Positions 52,436 through 60,955 of a stretch of DNA of 64,000 nt are shown here, one piece after another. The notes beneath the pieces are model-generated. The model had not been told where the DNA came from, did not search any database, and saw only the letters and a program-made list of their open reading frames with translations. The stretch's first letter is position 1; the number at the start of each line of letters is the position of its first letter. Source of the DNA: an uncultured Caryophanales bacterium (lineage in GTDB: Bacteria; Bacillota_I; Bacilli_A; Acholeplasmatales; Anaeroplasmataceae); assembly GCA_946405105.1 (NCBI GenBank), contig CAMJFY010000003.1:42922-106921 (forward strand), given 5' to 3'. The translations under genes and the position numbers were made by a program.

Positions 52436-55030
52436 TTATCGTTTGATTCCGTGACAGAATTTGAATTTTTTACCTGATCCACATGGACATGGTTGGTTAG
52501 GTCCAACATTAGCAAATGGATTGTTTTGGTTGTTAACAGGACCTTGTTGTCTAACTGTAGATAGATCTTGGTTTGTATTAAGATTCTTTGTCTCGTCCTT
52601 AGGTGGTTCTTGTTGACGTTGTACTCTTACTCTTGCATGCATAGCTGTAATGAAGATTTCTTCATTCATCTTCTTATTAAGCTTTTCAAACTTCTTATAG
52701 CCTTCTCTTTGATATAGCTCTAATGGGTTTGTTTGAGCATAGCTTTGTAAATAAATACCTTGTCTGAAGCCATCCATATCATCGATATGTTCTCTCCAGT
52801 TCTTATCTAGAATTGGAAGGATAATTCTCTTGATGAACATCATTTCATTTTCTTCAATGAAGTTTGGATTTTCAGCTAATACTTCATCAGGTACAACTGA
52901 TTTCATATCTTCTTTAAGCTTTTCCATTCTATCCTTGAATAACTTAGATGCTTCACCATAAATATAATTAATGATATCTTGGTCATCATCGTATTCTTTT
53001 ACCTTATTAAGGTCAATTACATTCTCACCAATTAATCTTTCATTAAATAGCTTTGTAAGCTTCTCATCATCGAACTTTTCAGGATTATCCATGAATTCTT
53101 CAACCTTGTTCTCAACTGCAATCTTGAAGATCTTATCAATAACCTCATCTAAGTGCTCAGCTTTAATAACTTCTTGACGTTGAGCATAGAATGTTTCTCT
53201 TTGACGACGGATAACATCATCATATTTTAAGACATTCTTTCTTGAGTCATAGTTAATACCCTCAATCTTAGTTTGAGCCATAGTAACCATTTTAGCAAGC
53301 ATCTTGCTTTCAATAGGCTTAGATTCATCATCATCGTTCATCATTCTAATAATTGATGCTAGACGGTTCTTGAATGAATCTCCACCGAATCTTACCATTA
53401 GATCATCTTCAGTTGATAAGAAGAATCTTGAATAACCAGGGTCTCCTTGACGACCAGATCTACCTCTTAGCTGGTTATCAATACGTCTTGATTCAAATCT
53501 TTCAGTACCTAATACTGCAAGACCTCCTAATTCTTTAACACCAGGTCCTAGCTTAATATCGGTACCACGTCCAGCCATGTTTGTAGAAATTGTAATAGCT
53601 CCAAGCTCACCAGCATGTGAAACTATTTCAGCTTCTCTTTCATGGTTTTTAGCATTTAATACTTCATGCTTTAAGCCAACCTTTTCTAGCATGCCATGTA
53701 ATAATTCTGATGTTTCTACATTGGCAGTACCAACTAGAATAGGCTGTCCCTTTTCATGGCGCTCTTTAATATCTTCAACTAATGCTTGGAATTTATAATC
53801 CTTAGTTAAGAATAATAAATCTGGCATATCGTCTCTGATTACAGGTCTATTTGTAGGAACTTCTACAACATACATGTTATAGATATCTCTAAATTCTTCC
53901 TCTTCAGTCTTTGCTGTACCTGTCATACCTGATAACTTTTTATACATTCTAAAGTAATTTTGGTATGTTATAGTAGCAACTGTAATTGTTTCCTTTTTAA
54001 TTTCAACATTTTCTTTAGCTTCTAGTGCTTGGTGTAAGCCTTCAGAGAATTGACGACCCTTAAGGATACGTCCTGTAGATTGGTCAACGATTAATACTTC
54101 GCCGTCAACTACTACATATTCTTTACCAGAAGCGAAAATGTATACAGCCTTTAAGGCATTGTTGATTCTATGAACTAATGTTACATGCTCAATATCATAT
54201 AGGTTATCAACCTTGAAATATCTTTCAGCCTTATTAACTCCATCTGGTGTTAATACGATAGTTCTAGATTCAACATCAATTGTATAATCATCTTCATTTA
54301 ATGATTTAACAAATCTATCAGCTCTTTCATATAAGCCGTTATCATCTTTTGTTGGACCAGAAATAATTAATGGTGTTCTTGCATCATCAATTAAGATTGA
54401 GTCAACCTCATCGATAATTGCATAATTTAATCCTTTAACCTGAGTAATACCATTAACATCAGGAACCATATTATCTCTTAAGTAGTCAAATCCTAATTCA
54501 GAGTTTGTAGAATAAACGATATCACAAGAATATACTTGTTTCTTTTGTTCTCTATCTAGCTCTCTTAGGTTAAGACCAACTGTTAATCCTAAAAATCTAT
54601 AAATATCACCGATTTGACCCTCAGTTTCACGTCCTGCTAAGTATTCGTTAACTGTAACGATATGAACACCATCACCAGTTAAAGCATTTAAATAAGCAGG
54701 GAATACTCCTGTTAAAGTTTTACCTTCACCAGTCTTCATCTCAGCGATATTACCACCATGAATAGCTATAGCACCAACTAGCTGAACAAAATATGCCTTC
54801 ATACCAGTAACACGGTAAGCTGCTTCTCTAGCAACTGCATAAGCTTCAACTAGGATATCATCTAAAGATTTACCATTTTTAATTAATTCTTTAAAATATG
54901 GTGTTTTAGCCTTTAATTCATCATCTGTTAATTTTTGCATTGATTCATCAAGCTCTAAGATTTTCTTCGCTATTTTTTCACAGCGCTTTTCTTCTTTTCT
55001 ACCTGAATCAAATAATTTCTTTAAACCCAT
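52436..55030 (-). CDS. secA: Preprotein translocase ATPase SecA
   Basis: Motor of the Sec export pathway. 864 residues: Walker A MKTGEGKTL, DEVDSILIDDARTPLIISG, preprotein-crosslinking domain, second helicase domain (TNMAGRGTDIKLG, QLRGRSGRQGDPG), helical scaffold, and the C-terminal zinc finger CPCGSGKKFKFCHG. The start fits the family N-terminus, but no ribosome site lies next to it. AAGGA is about 30 nt upstream with hairpins between (55030-55058). Confidence 0.97.
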   Translation of the reverse strand: MGLKKLFDSGRKEEKRCEKIAKKILELDESMQKLTDDELKAKTPYFKELIKNGKSLDDILVEAYAVAREAAYRVTGMKAYFVQLVGAIAIHGGNIAEMKTGEGKTLTGVFPAYLNALTGDGVHIVTVNEYLAGRETEGQIGDIYRFLGLTVGLNLRELDREQKKQVYSCDIVYSTNSELGFDYLRDNMVPDVNGITQVKGLNYAIIDEVDSILIDDARTPLIISGPTKDDNGLYERADRFVKSLNEDDYTIDVESRTIVLTPDGVNKAERYFKVDNLYDIEHVTLVHRINNALKAVYIFASGKEYVVVDGEVLIVDQSTGRILKGRQFSEGLHQALEAKENVEIKKETITVATITYQNYFRMYKKLSGMTGTAKTEEEEFRDIYNMYVVEVPTNRPVIRDDMPDLLFLTKDYKFQALVEDIKERHEKGQPILVGTANVETSELLHGMLEKVGLKHEVLNAKNHEREAEIVSHAGELGAITISTNMAGRGTDIKLGPGVKELGGLAVLGTERFESRRIDNQLRGRSGRQGDPGYSRFFLSTEDDLMVRFGGDSFKNRLASIIRMMNDDDESKPIESKMLAKMVTMAQTKIEGINYDSRKNVLKYDDVIRRQRETFYAQRQEVIKAEHLDEVIDKIFKIAVENKVEEFMDNPEKFDDEKLTKLFNERLIGENVIDLNKVKEYDDDQDIINYIYGEASKLFKDRMEKLKEDMKSVVPDEVLAENPNFIEENEMMFIKRIILPILDKNWREHIDDMDGFRQGIYLQSYAQTNPLELYQREGYKKFEKLNKKMNEEIFITAMHARVRVQRQQEPPKDETKNLNTNQDLSTVRQQGPVNNQNNPFANVGPNQPCPCGSGKKFKFCHGIKR

Positions 55031-55066
55031 AGTAAATTACTACTGTATAAATACAGTATAATCCTT
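55030..55066 (-). promoter_or_regulatory. Structured secA translation start
   Basis: Next to the secA ATG is the palindrome TAGTAAATTACTA (55030-55042), then TACTGTA...TACAGTA (55041-55058), then AAGGA on the minus strand (55066-55062). Folding of the second hairpin would bring AAGGA closer to the start. Confidence 0.45.
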
Positions 55067-55132
55067 TCTTCAAACTCAATTTTAATCATACAATAAAATA
55101 ATATTTTTTTCAAGTAATATATAAATATATTA

Positions 55133-55161
55133 CAAAAAAGGTGTCATCTAAAAACGACACC
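55133..55161 (-). terminator. Terminator of lipoprotein gene 55171
   Basis: GGTGTC/GACACC stem (55140-55145, 55156-55161) plus a T run on the minus strand. Confidence 0.8.
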
Positions 55162-55170
55162 AAAATATAA

Positions 55171-55599
55171 CTATGATAATAAGCCGAGTTTTATACCATA
55201 ATTACGAATAAAAGAATATAAATCCGTATTCGTATAATAATATGGTACACCTCTATCATATACACATATTAAACTAACTATTGTTTTATTATCAGAATCA
55301 TCAATCAAATATAATCTACTATGACCTGAATCAAAATTTCTTTTATCTGTTTTAAATTCATCTTTTCTAGATAATTGCTTAACAATATATTTAATATCTA
55401 TTTCATTGTTGATTGAAAATTCAATTGGTTCACTTTCATTTACATCCCATTCAACATCAACACGTACAATTTTTTTCATATTTAAATTATTATAATCTTT
55501 TAAATCTAATAAACTCTTTGTTTTAGGAGAACTACATGAAAATAATAATATGCTGAATATAGACATTATTATTAGAACTATAAATTTATTTCTTTTCAT
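55171..55599 (-). CDS. Small lipoprotein
   Basis: 142 residues. Basic N-terminus, hydrophobic core and lipobox (SILLFSC, Cys22) predict lipidation and surface anchoring. The mature part (about 120 residues) looks like a compact alpha/beta domain, with no family I recognise. Strong ribosome site (AAAGGGGGG) and own terminator, between secA and hpf. Confidence 0.85.
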   Translation of the reverse strand: MKRNKFIVLIIMSIFSILLFSCSSPKTKSLLDLKDYNNLNMKKIVRVDVEWDVNESEPIEFSINNEIDIKYIVKQLSRKDEFKTDKRNFDSGHSRLYLIDDSDNKTIVSLICVYDRGVPYYYTNTDLYSFIRNYGIKLGLLS

Positions 55600-55686
55600 T
55601 TTAATCCCCCCTTTATAATAATTTTTAAAATAAACATATCAATTATTTATATAACAATAATTGTGTTTTTTGTCAATAAATCTATT

Positions 55687-55715
55687 AAAAAAAGGTGCCA
55701 TTCGTAAATGGCACC
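55687..55715 (-). terminator. Terminator of hpf
   Basis: GGTGCCATT/AATGGCACC stem (55694-55702, 55707-55715), loop of four, seven Ts on the minus strand. Confidence 0.92.
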
Positions 55716-55730
55716 AAGTTTATTATTTAA

Positions 55731-56261
55731 TTATTTAGATTCAGTTTCAATAACTGCATAATCTCCATCTTCACGTAGATAGATAACGTTAGTTTTCTTA
55801 GTTTCTTTATCTAGGTAAATGAAGAAATCATGTCCTAATAATTCCATTTGATCTAATGCTTCCTCTCTTGTCATAGGGATTAGATCAACATGCTTTTCTC
55901 TTGAAACTTTACTTTCTTTAACATCTCCTGTTTCTTCAGAAGCATATTTAATTGATTTTTTACCAAGTTTATCTCTTGTCTTATCATTATATCTTCTAAC
56001 CTGAGTCATTAGCTTATCAATTGCACCATCGATTGCTGCATAGATATCATTATCAGAAACCTCAGCTCTTAATATAATGTTTTTTGAAGGAATAGTAACC
56101 TCAACTTTGTGGAAAGACTTGTATACCTTACAAACAACTCGTGCAGAAACAGTATCAAAGTCTGGCAACATCTTTTCAAGCTTTTGTAGCTTCTTAGTTG
56201 CGTACTCCTTGTTTGCGTCAGATGGAGTGAATCCATTCTTTCCAACGATTTCAATTCTCAT
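55731..56261 (-). CDS. hpf: Long-form ribosome hibernation promoting factor
   Basis: 176 residues with an N-terminal S30AE/HPF domain (about 1-105) and a C-terminal dimerisation domain (about 120-176, LIPMTREEALDQMELLGHDFFIYLDKETKKTNVIYLREDGDYAVIE). Long HPF joins two ribosomes into inactive 100S dimers in stationary phase. ATG 56261 has GAGGTGAT; the 16 further upstream codons are not conserved. Near secA, as in B. subtilis. Confidence 0.95.
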   Translation of the reverse strand: MRIEIVGKNGFTPSDANKEYATKKLQKLEKMLPDFDTVSARVVCKVYKSFHKVEVTIPSKNIILRAEVSDNDIYAAIDGAIDKLMTQVRRYNDKTRDKLGKKSIKYASEETGDVKESKVSREKHVDLIPMTREEALDQMELLGHDFFIYLDKETKKTNVIYLREDGDYAVIETESK

Positions 56262-56328
56262 ATAGATCACCTCTAACTTTATTATAGCAACATTTAAGTA
56301 ATTTTTCAATTAATAATGAATATTATTA

Positions 56329-56700
56329 TTAATCGATAATGCTGAAGCATAAAATTATAATATTGCTTCTAAGGAGTTTTGAATATGCATCAAAAACCTC
56401 TAAGGTGCTATCATCTAATTTAACATGATTAAAGAATAATGCTTTAAATCCTTTTCTATGCATATTAGCTATAAATATTTTTGAATATTCTTTTATGAAG
56501 CCATTATATTCTATTCTTTCAGGCTTTTTAAACATTGCTAAAACAACACAATTATATTTCTCTAATTGGATTGCTTCATACCTTAGAATGATTGGATATC
56601 TTTTATAACATTTGTTACAAACATATTCCTTTTCGGTATCAAATAGCTTTAAAATTTTTCTTTTAATATAAAATAAATCATTACAAATTACACATCTCAT
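56329..56700 (-). CDS. Zinc-ribbon protein in the comFC position
   Basis: 123 residues from ATG 56700 (GGAGGG at 7 nt). The N-terminus CVICNDLFY...CNKCYKRYP is a four-Cys zinc element like that at the start of ComFC competence proteins, but no phosphoribosyltransferase motif follows. The rest (about 45-123) is unfamiliar. In many Bacilli comFC is just upstream of hpf, so this may be a degenerate or replaced ComFC; that is inference. Confidence 0.6.
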   Translation of the reverse strand: MRCVICNDLFYIKRKILKLFDTEKEYVCNKCYKRYPIILRYEAIQLEKYNCVVLAMFKKPERIEYNGFIKEYSKIFIANMHRKGFKALFFNHVKLDDSTLEVFDAYSKLLRSNIIILCFSIID

Positions 56701-56727
56701 TATAGTGCCCTCCACTATAATAATTAC

Positions 56728-56758
56728 TAAAAAAGGGCAAATTTTAGAATTTACCCTT
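56728..56758 (-). terminator. Terminator of priA-metK-GNAT operon
   Basis: AAGGGCAAATT/AATTTACCCTT 11-bp stem with one G-U pair (56733-56743, 56748-56758) and a T run on the minus strand. Confidence 0.85.
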
Positions 56759-57236
56759 AATTTTTTAAAATTTTTTCACAGCTTTGCATTACAACAGTGT
56801 CTAAAACGTCCTCTTTAACGACATTATAGCCTAATTTGTTGTATAGATTTACTGAATATGTATTTGTATTTCTTGTTAATAATCTAATGCTCTTAAAGCC
56901 CAATGTTTCAACGAAGCCTAAAATCTGTTGAGCAAAGCCCATTCTTCTATAATCAGGATGAACCATTACTCTTTGAACTAAACAATAATTTTCATGATTT
57001 TTATAATATTTTTCATATTTGTCTGTCTTCATTGGGTAATAAGCTAGAAATGCAACTACCTTTCCTTCATAATCAAATACAATAGATTGATTTGAATTAA
57101 TATCATCAATGATAGTTTGTCTGGTTGGATAATTTGCATCCCACATATTTAATTTTCTTTTATGCATTTCTAATTTACATTGGAAAAGCATGTCAATGAT
57201 TTGTTCTAAATCATTCATGGTTGCATATCTAACCAT
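56757..57236 (-). CDS. GNAT acetyltransferase
   Basis: 159 residues. The acetyl-CoA-binding motif QRVMVHPDYRRMGFAQQILGFVE and the C-terminal NLYNKLGYNVV identify a GNAT enzyme; substrate unknown. It starts 13 nt after metK and ends the SAM-riboswitch operon. Confidence 0.85.
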   Translation of the reverse strand: MVRYATMNDLEQIIDMLFQCKLEMHKRKLNMWDANYPTRQTIIDDINSNQSIVFDYEGKVVAFLAYYPMKTDKYEKYYKNHENYCLVQRVMVHPDYRRMGFAQQILGFVETLGFKSIRLLTRNTNTYSVNLYNKLGYNVVKEDVLDTVVMQSCEKILKN

Positions 57237-57248
57237 CGCATACTCCTT

Positions 57249-58403
57249 TTATTTTAAAAGTTCTTTTAATGCTTCTACCTTATCTAATTTTTCCCATGGA
57301 AGGTCTAAATCGTCTCTTCCAAAATGTCCATAGGCAGCTGTTTGCTTATAGATAGGTCTCTTTAAATCTAGGGTAGTAATAATTCCTTTTGGTGTTAAGT
57401 TAAATAATTCTAATACCTTATCCTGAATTTTTTCTTCAGATACCTTTGCAGTACCAAATGTATCTACTAATACACTTGTTGGCTTAGCTACACCAATAGC
57501 ATATGATAATTGAATTTGGCATTTTTTACATAATCCTGCAGCAACGATATTTTTAGCTATATATCTTGCCATATATGATGCTGATCTATCTACTTTAGAT
57601 GGATCTTTTCCAGAGAATGCTCCACCGCCATGGCAAGCAGCTCCACCATATGTATCTACAATAATTTTTCTTCCTGTTAAGCCTGAATCTCCTGCAGGTC
57701 CACCTATAACAAATCTTCCTGTAGGGTTAAATAAAAATTTAGTTTCAGAATCAATTAATTCCTTTGGTACAACTGCTTCAACAACTTCTTTTTTGATATC
57801 AGCAGCAAGCTTTTCCATGCTTACTTTTGGTGAATGCTGTGTTGAAATTAAAATTGTATCAATTCTTTTAATTGTATTGTCATCATTATATTCTACTGTT
57901 ACCTGAGTTTTTCCATCTGGTCTTAAATAATCTAGTGTACCATTCTTTCTAACCTCAGTTAATCTTTTTGCAAGCTTATGAGCTAAAGTTATCGCAAGTG
58001 GCATGTATTCTTTTGTTTCATCACATGCATAACCAAACATTATACCTTGGTCACCTGCACCTTGTTCATGGTTTTTAGATTCATCAACACCCATTGCGAT
58101 ATCTGGTGATTGTGGATCTATGGCAGATAATACAGCTAAATTGTCAGCATCAAATCCATATTTTCCTCTAACATAGCCAATTTCCTTTACTGTATCTCTA
58201 ACAATCTTTTGTAGGTCAACATAATGTGTAGTTGTAACCTCACCAAAAACCATTACCATACCAGTTGTACAAATTGTTTCGCAAGCAACTCTACCATTTG
58301 GGTCATGCTTTAAAATATCATCTAATATTGCATCACTGATTTGATCTGCAATCTTATCAGGATGTCCTTCAGTTACTGATTCTGATGTAAAAAATCTTCT
58401 CAT
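57249..58403 (-). CDS. metK: S-adenosylmethionine synthetase
   Basis: Makes SAM from methionine and ATP. 384 residues with [32 protein letters not shown] and [17 protein letters not shown], the family signatures. It begins 5 nt after the TSCPD gene and is the fifth gene behind the SAM-I-type leader at 63303-63428, giving feedback by its own product. Substrate can come from metY-metA. Confidence 0.97.
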   Translation of the reverse strand: MRRFFTSESVTEGHPDKIADQISDAILDDILKHDPNGRVACETICTTGMVMVFGEVTTTHYVDLQKIVRDTVKEIGYVRGKYGFDADNLAVLSAIDPQSPDIAMGVDESKNHEQGAGDQGIMFGYACDETKEYMPLAITLAHKLAKRLTEVRKNGTLDYLRPDGKTQVTVEYNDDNTIKRIDTILISTQHSPKVSMEKLAADIKKEVVEAVVPKELIDSETKFLFNPTGRFVIGGPAGDSGLTGRKIIVDTYGGAACHGGGAFSGKDPSKVDRSASYMARYIAKNIVAAGLCKKCQIQLSYAIGVAKPTSVLVDTFGTAKVSEEKIQDKVLELFNLTPKGIITTLDLKRPIYKQTAAYGHFGRDDLDLPWEKLDKVEALKELLK

Positions 58404-58407
58404 ATCT

Positions 58408-58653
58408 TTAAATCCTTTCCTTTAATGCTTTTGCTAGCTGATCTCCACAGCTTGTTTTCTTAAAGCCACAGGTATTACCCTCAAGTATTTCAACAACTTT
58501 ACTTGCATCCATACCCTCAACTAGCTTAGATATAGCCTTTAGATTGCCATTACAGCCACCTACAAAGCTTACGTTATGAACCTTATTATTCTCATCTAAT
58601 GAGAAATTAATAAGGCTTGAACAAGTTCCACTTGTTTTATATTTATAATCCAT
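58408..58653 (-). CDS. TSCPD-domain protein
   Basis: 81 residues matching the small TSCPD/TIGR03905 family ([41 protein letters not shown] and [16 protein letters not shown]), with conserved Cys residues that may bind metal. Related to the C-terminal domain of some ribonucleotide reductases. Function unknown. It follows the HD-GYP-like gene by 2 nt. Confidence 0.85.
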   Translation of the reverse strand: MDYKYKTSGTCSSLINFSLDENNKVHNVSFVGGCNGNLKAISKLVEGMDASKVVEILEGNTCGFKKTSCGDQLAKALKERI

Positions 58654-58655
58654 AA

Positions 58656-59981
58656 TTATACCTCATCATAGATTGCCTCAAAGTCTGAAGCAAATCTAAT
58701 AAATCTTTCAAATAACATTGAATCAAAATATACCTTACATTGGTTTTCCATAAATTGAATTGCCTTTTGATGATTATATGGTCTCTTATATGATTTAACA
58801 CTTCTCATAGTTACATATAATTCACAAATTAATATAATTTCTGATTCAGTATTGTTTTGTATCTTTCTTATATCTTCCTTAAATGAATCAGAATCTGAGC
58901 CTTCAAGTGCGGCACGAACAATATCTTCGCACTTTCTAGATAGCTGATATCTTGATATCATTAAAGATCCTAATTCAGTTTGTTGTCTAAGTGATTCGAA
59001 CTTCTCATCTTCTGATAAATCAGGAGATTGATTGAAATTCAATTTATTATCAATATGAATTTTTGATATATTATATATCTCATCACATTTTTTAATGTCT
59101 AATGATAATAATGATGCTAGCTTTTTAGACATAGTTGCTATAGTCATTAAATTCTTCTTTTCTTCATCAGACATATTATTAGTAGCTAACGTAACATCAA
59201 AGATTTTAGTAACAACATTTGTAAAATCTTCTTGTACCTCACGTCTTTTCATTAATTCCTTTTTTCTTTCTTCTTGCATGTATGCAGCCATTGATACATA
59301 AATATATAAAACTAGCATAAACAATCCTAAAAGAATGGTTCTTAATATAATATCTTTAAATACATTCGAGGTCACATATGCACTAATGAATTCCCACATT
59401 GAATCATATGAATTAATTGTTTCAAAAATATTATAAGTAATAATTAAATGTAATATTGTAACAATAATAAATAGCCATAAGAAAATATTTTTTAATAATT
59501 TCTTATCTTGATAGAATGAACAAATAGCTAATGAATAATAAATCAAGCAATATCCTGCTTCTTTAAAATATACATTCGTATCGTATTTATAATATAGCTT
59601 TATATAAACGATAATAGCTGATAAGAACATATAAAAGCACGCAACATACATTGCTATAAGCTGGCTCATATTATCATCAGGTCCCTTTTTAATTAGCTTT
59701 TTTAGGGTACTGTTGACTATGAATGTAATTGGGAATAATAATGCAGTTAATACCCAAGTTGACCAGTCTGATTTATCTCCTAACGCAATTAAAAAGAATA
59801 CTAAAGTATAGAAGATATTGGATAAGAAAATAATGTTTTTAATAACAGTATTTTTTCTAAACAATACCTGACTATCACTGGTGATATCAATACCTGATTC
59901 AAATCCAAATTGCTTGCTAAAGAAGGTGTTATTTTTAATTTTAATTTTTAATTTATTCTTTATTGAATCTAAAAAAGACAA
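58656..59981 (-). CDS. Membrane protein with degenerate HD-GYP domain
   Basis: 441 residues. About six or seven membrane segments occupy residues 48-250, a helical linker with EERKKELMKRREVQED follows, then a cytoplasmic domain (about 265-441). Its last part, ICELYVTMRSVKSYKRPYNHQKAIQFM...YFDSMLFERFIRF, matches the end of HD-GYP domains (IADVYDALTSxRPYKxxxSHEEA). The expected HD and GYP catalytic motifs are missing (NISKIHIDNKLN where HDIGK should be). Probably a non-catalytic sensor or binding protein. Third gene of the operon. Confidence 0.65.
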   Translation of the reverse strand: MSFLDSIKNKLKIKIKNNTFFSKQFGFESGIDITSDSQVLFRKNTVIKNIIFLSNIFYTLVFFLIALGDKSDWSTWVLTALLFPITFIVNSTLKKLIKKGPDDNMSQLIAMYVACFYMFLSAIIVYIKLYYKYDTNVYFKEAGYCLIYYSLAICSFYQDKKLLKNIFLWLFIIVTILHLIITYNIFETINSYDSMWEFISAYVTSNVFKDIILRTILLGLFMLVLYIYVSMAAYMQEERKKELMKRREVQEDFTNVVTKIFDVTLATNNMSDEEKKNLMTIATMSKKLASLLSLDIKKCDEIYNISKIHIDNKLNFNQSPDLSEDEKFESLRQQTELGSLMISRYQLSRKCEDIVRAALEGSDSDSFKEDIRKIQNNTESEIILICELYVTMRSVKSYKRPYNHQKAIQFMENQCKVYFDSMLFERFIRFASDFEAIYDEV

Positions 59982-60017
59982 AATATCACCTCACTAAATA
60001 TGATTTTATCATATTAA

Positions 60018-60944
60018 CTACTTATTTTCACTAGATATTATCATACCCTCAGTAAAAATTTTTTGACCATTTGAGAAATCCTTTGCGCTAATAATATTCT
60101 TGCCAGGCATTTGAACCTCTAATAAATTAATAGGCATATCATTAGTCATAATAGATATTCCCTTTTTAACATTAATTACAGTTCCTGGTTTTGTATTAGC
60201 TCTAATATTAGAGATTTCTGCTTTATATACTTTAAGCTTTATGCCATTACAATCAATATAAGCTCCTGGCTCATAAGATAATCCTCTTATTTGATTAATA
60301 ATATCTCTAGCGTTATTATTTAGATCAATTTTTTCTTCTTCTTTTGATATATTTGGTGAATATGTAGCTTCTGCTTCATTTTGTTCTTCACCTAAATTCT
60401 TATCTGATAAAATATCAGGTAATGTATCAATTAAAAGCTTTGCTCCAATAACTGATAATTTTTGGAATAATGTTGTTGAATTATCGTCATTTTCAATTTT
60501 ATATACCTGTTTAGAATATATTTTTCCGCCATCTAGCTTTTTAGCCATTTCCATAATAGTTACACCAGTATATTCATCACCTTCAATTAAAGATCTTTGA
60601 ATAGGTGCGCCACCTCTATGTTTTGGTAAAAGTGAACCATGAACATTTAATTTATATTTAAATGCGTTTAATAGCTTTGATGGAATATATTGTCCATATG
60701 CTGCTGTAATTAAAATATCAGCATTATATGATAATATTTCATCAATTGAATCTTTAATATTTTCTGGTTGGATTAATGCTAGATTATTTTCTCTAGCATA
60801 TTTTGCAACAGGTGTTTCTATTATTTGATTCTTTTTCTTCATTCTATTAGGTTGAGAAATAACTAAAGCTATTTCATAATTATTCTTTAAGCTATCTAGA
60901 ACAGGTATTGCAAATTCTGGAGTTCCTAAAAATATTATTTTCAT
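60018..60944 (-). CDS. fmt: Methionyl-tRNA formyltransferase
   Basis: Formylates initiator Met-tRNA. 308 residues: N-terminal Rossmann domain with LGTPEFA and the catalytic NVHGSLLPKHRGGAPIQ (Asn, His) plus Asp in KLDGGKIY, and a C-terminal OB fold. It follows priA by 11 nt, a common Firmicutes order; peptide deformylase is not adjacent. Confidence 0.96.
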   Translation of the reverse strand: MKIIFLGTPEFAIPVLDSLKNNYEIALVISQPNRMKKKNQIIETPVAKYARENNLALIQPENIKDSIDEILSYNADILITAAYGQYIPSKLLNAFKYKLNVHGSLLPKHRGGAPIQRSLIEGDEYTGVTIMEMAKKLDGGKIYSKQVYKIENDDNSTTLFQKLSVIGAKLLIDTLPDILSDKNLGEEQNEAEATYSPNISKEEEKIDLNNNARDIINQIRGLSYEPGAYIDCNGIKLKVYKAEISNIRANTKPGTVINVKKGISIMTNDMPINLLEVQMPGKNIISAKDFSNGQKIFTEGMIISSENK

Positions 60945-60955
60945 TTTAACCTCCT

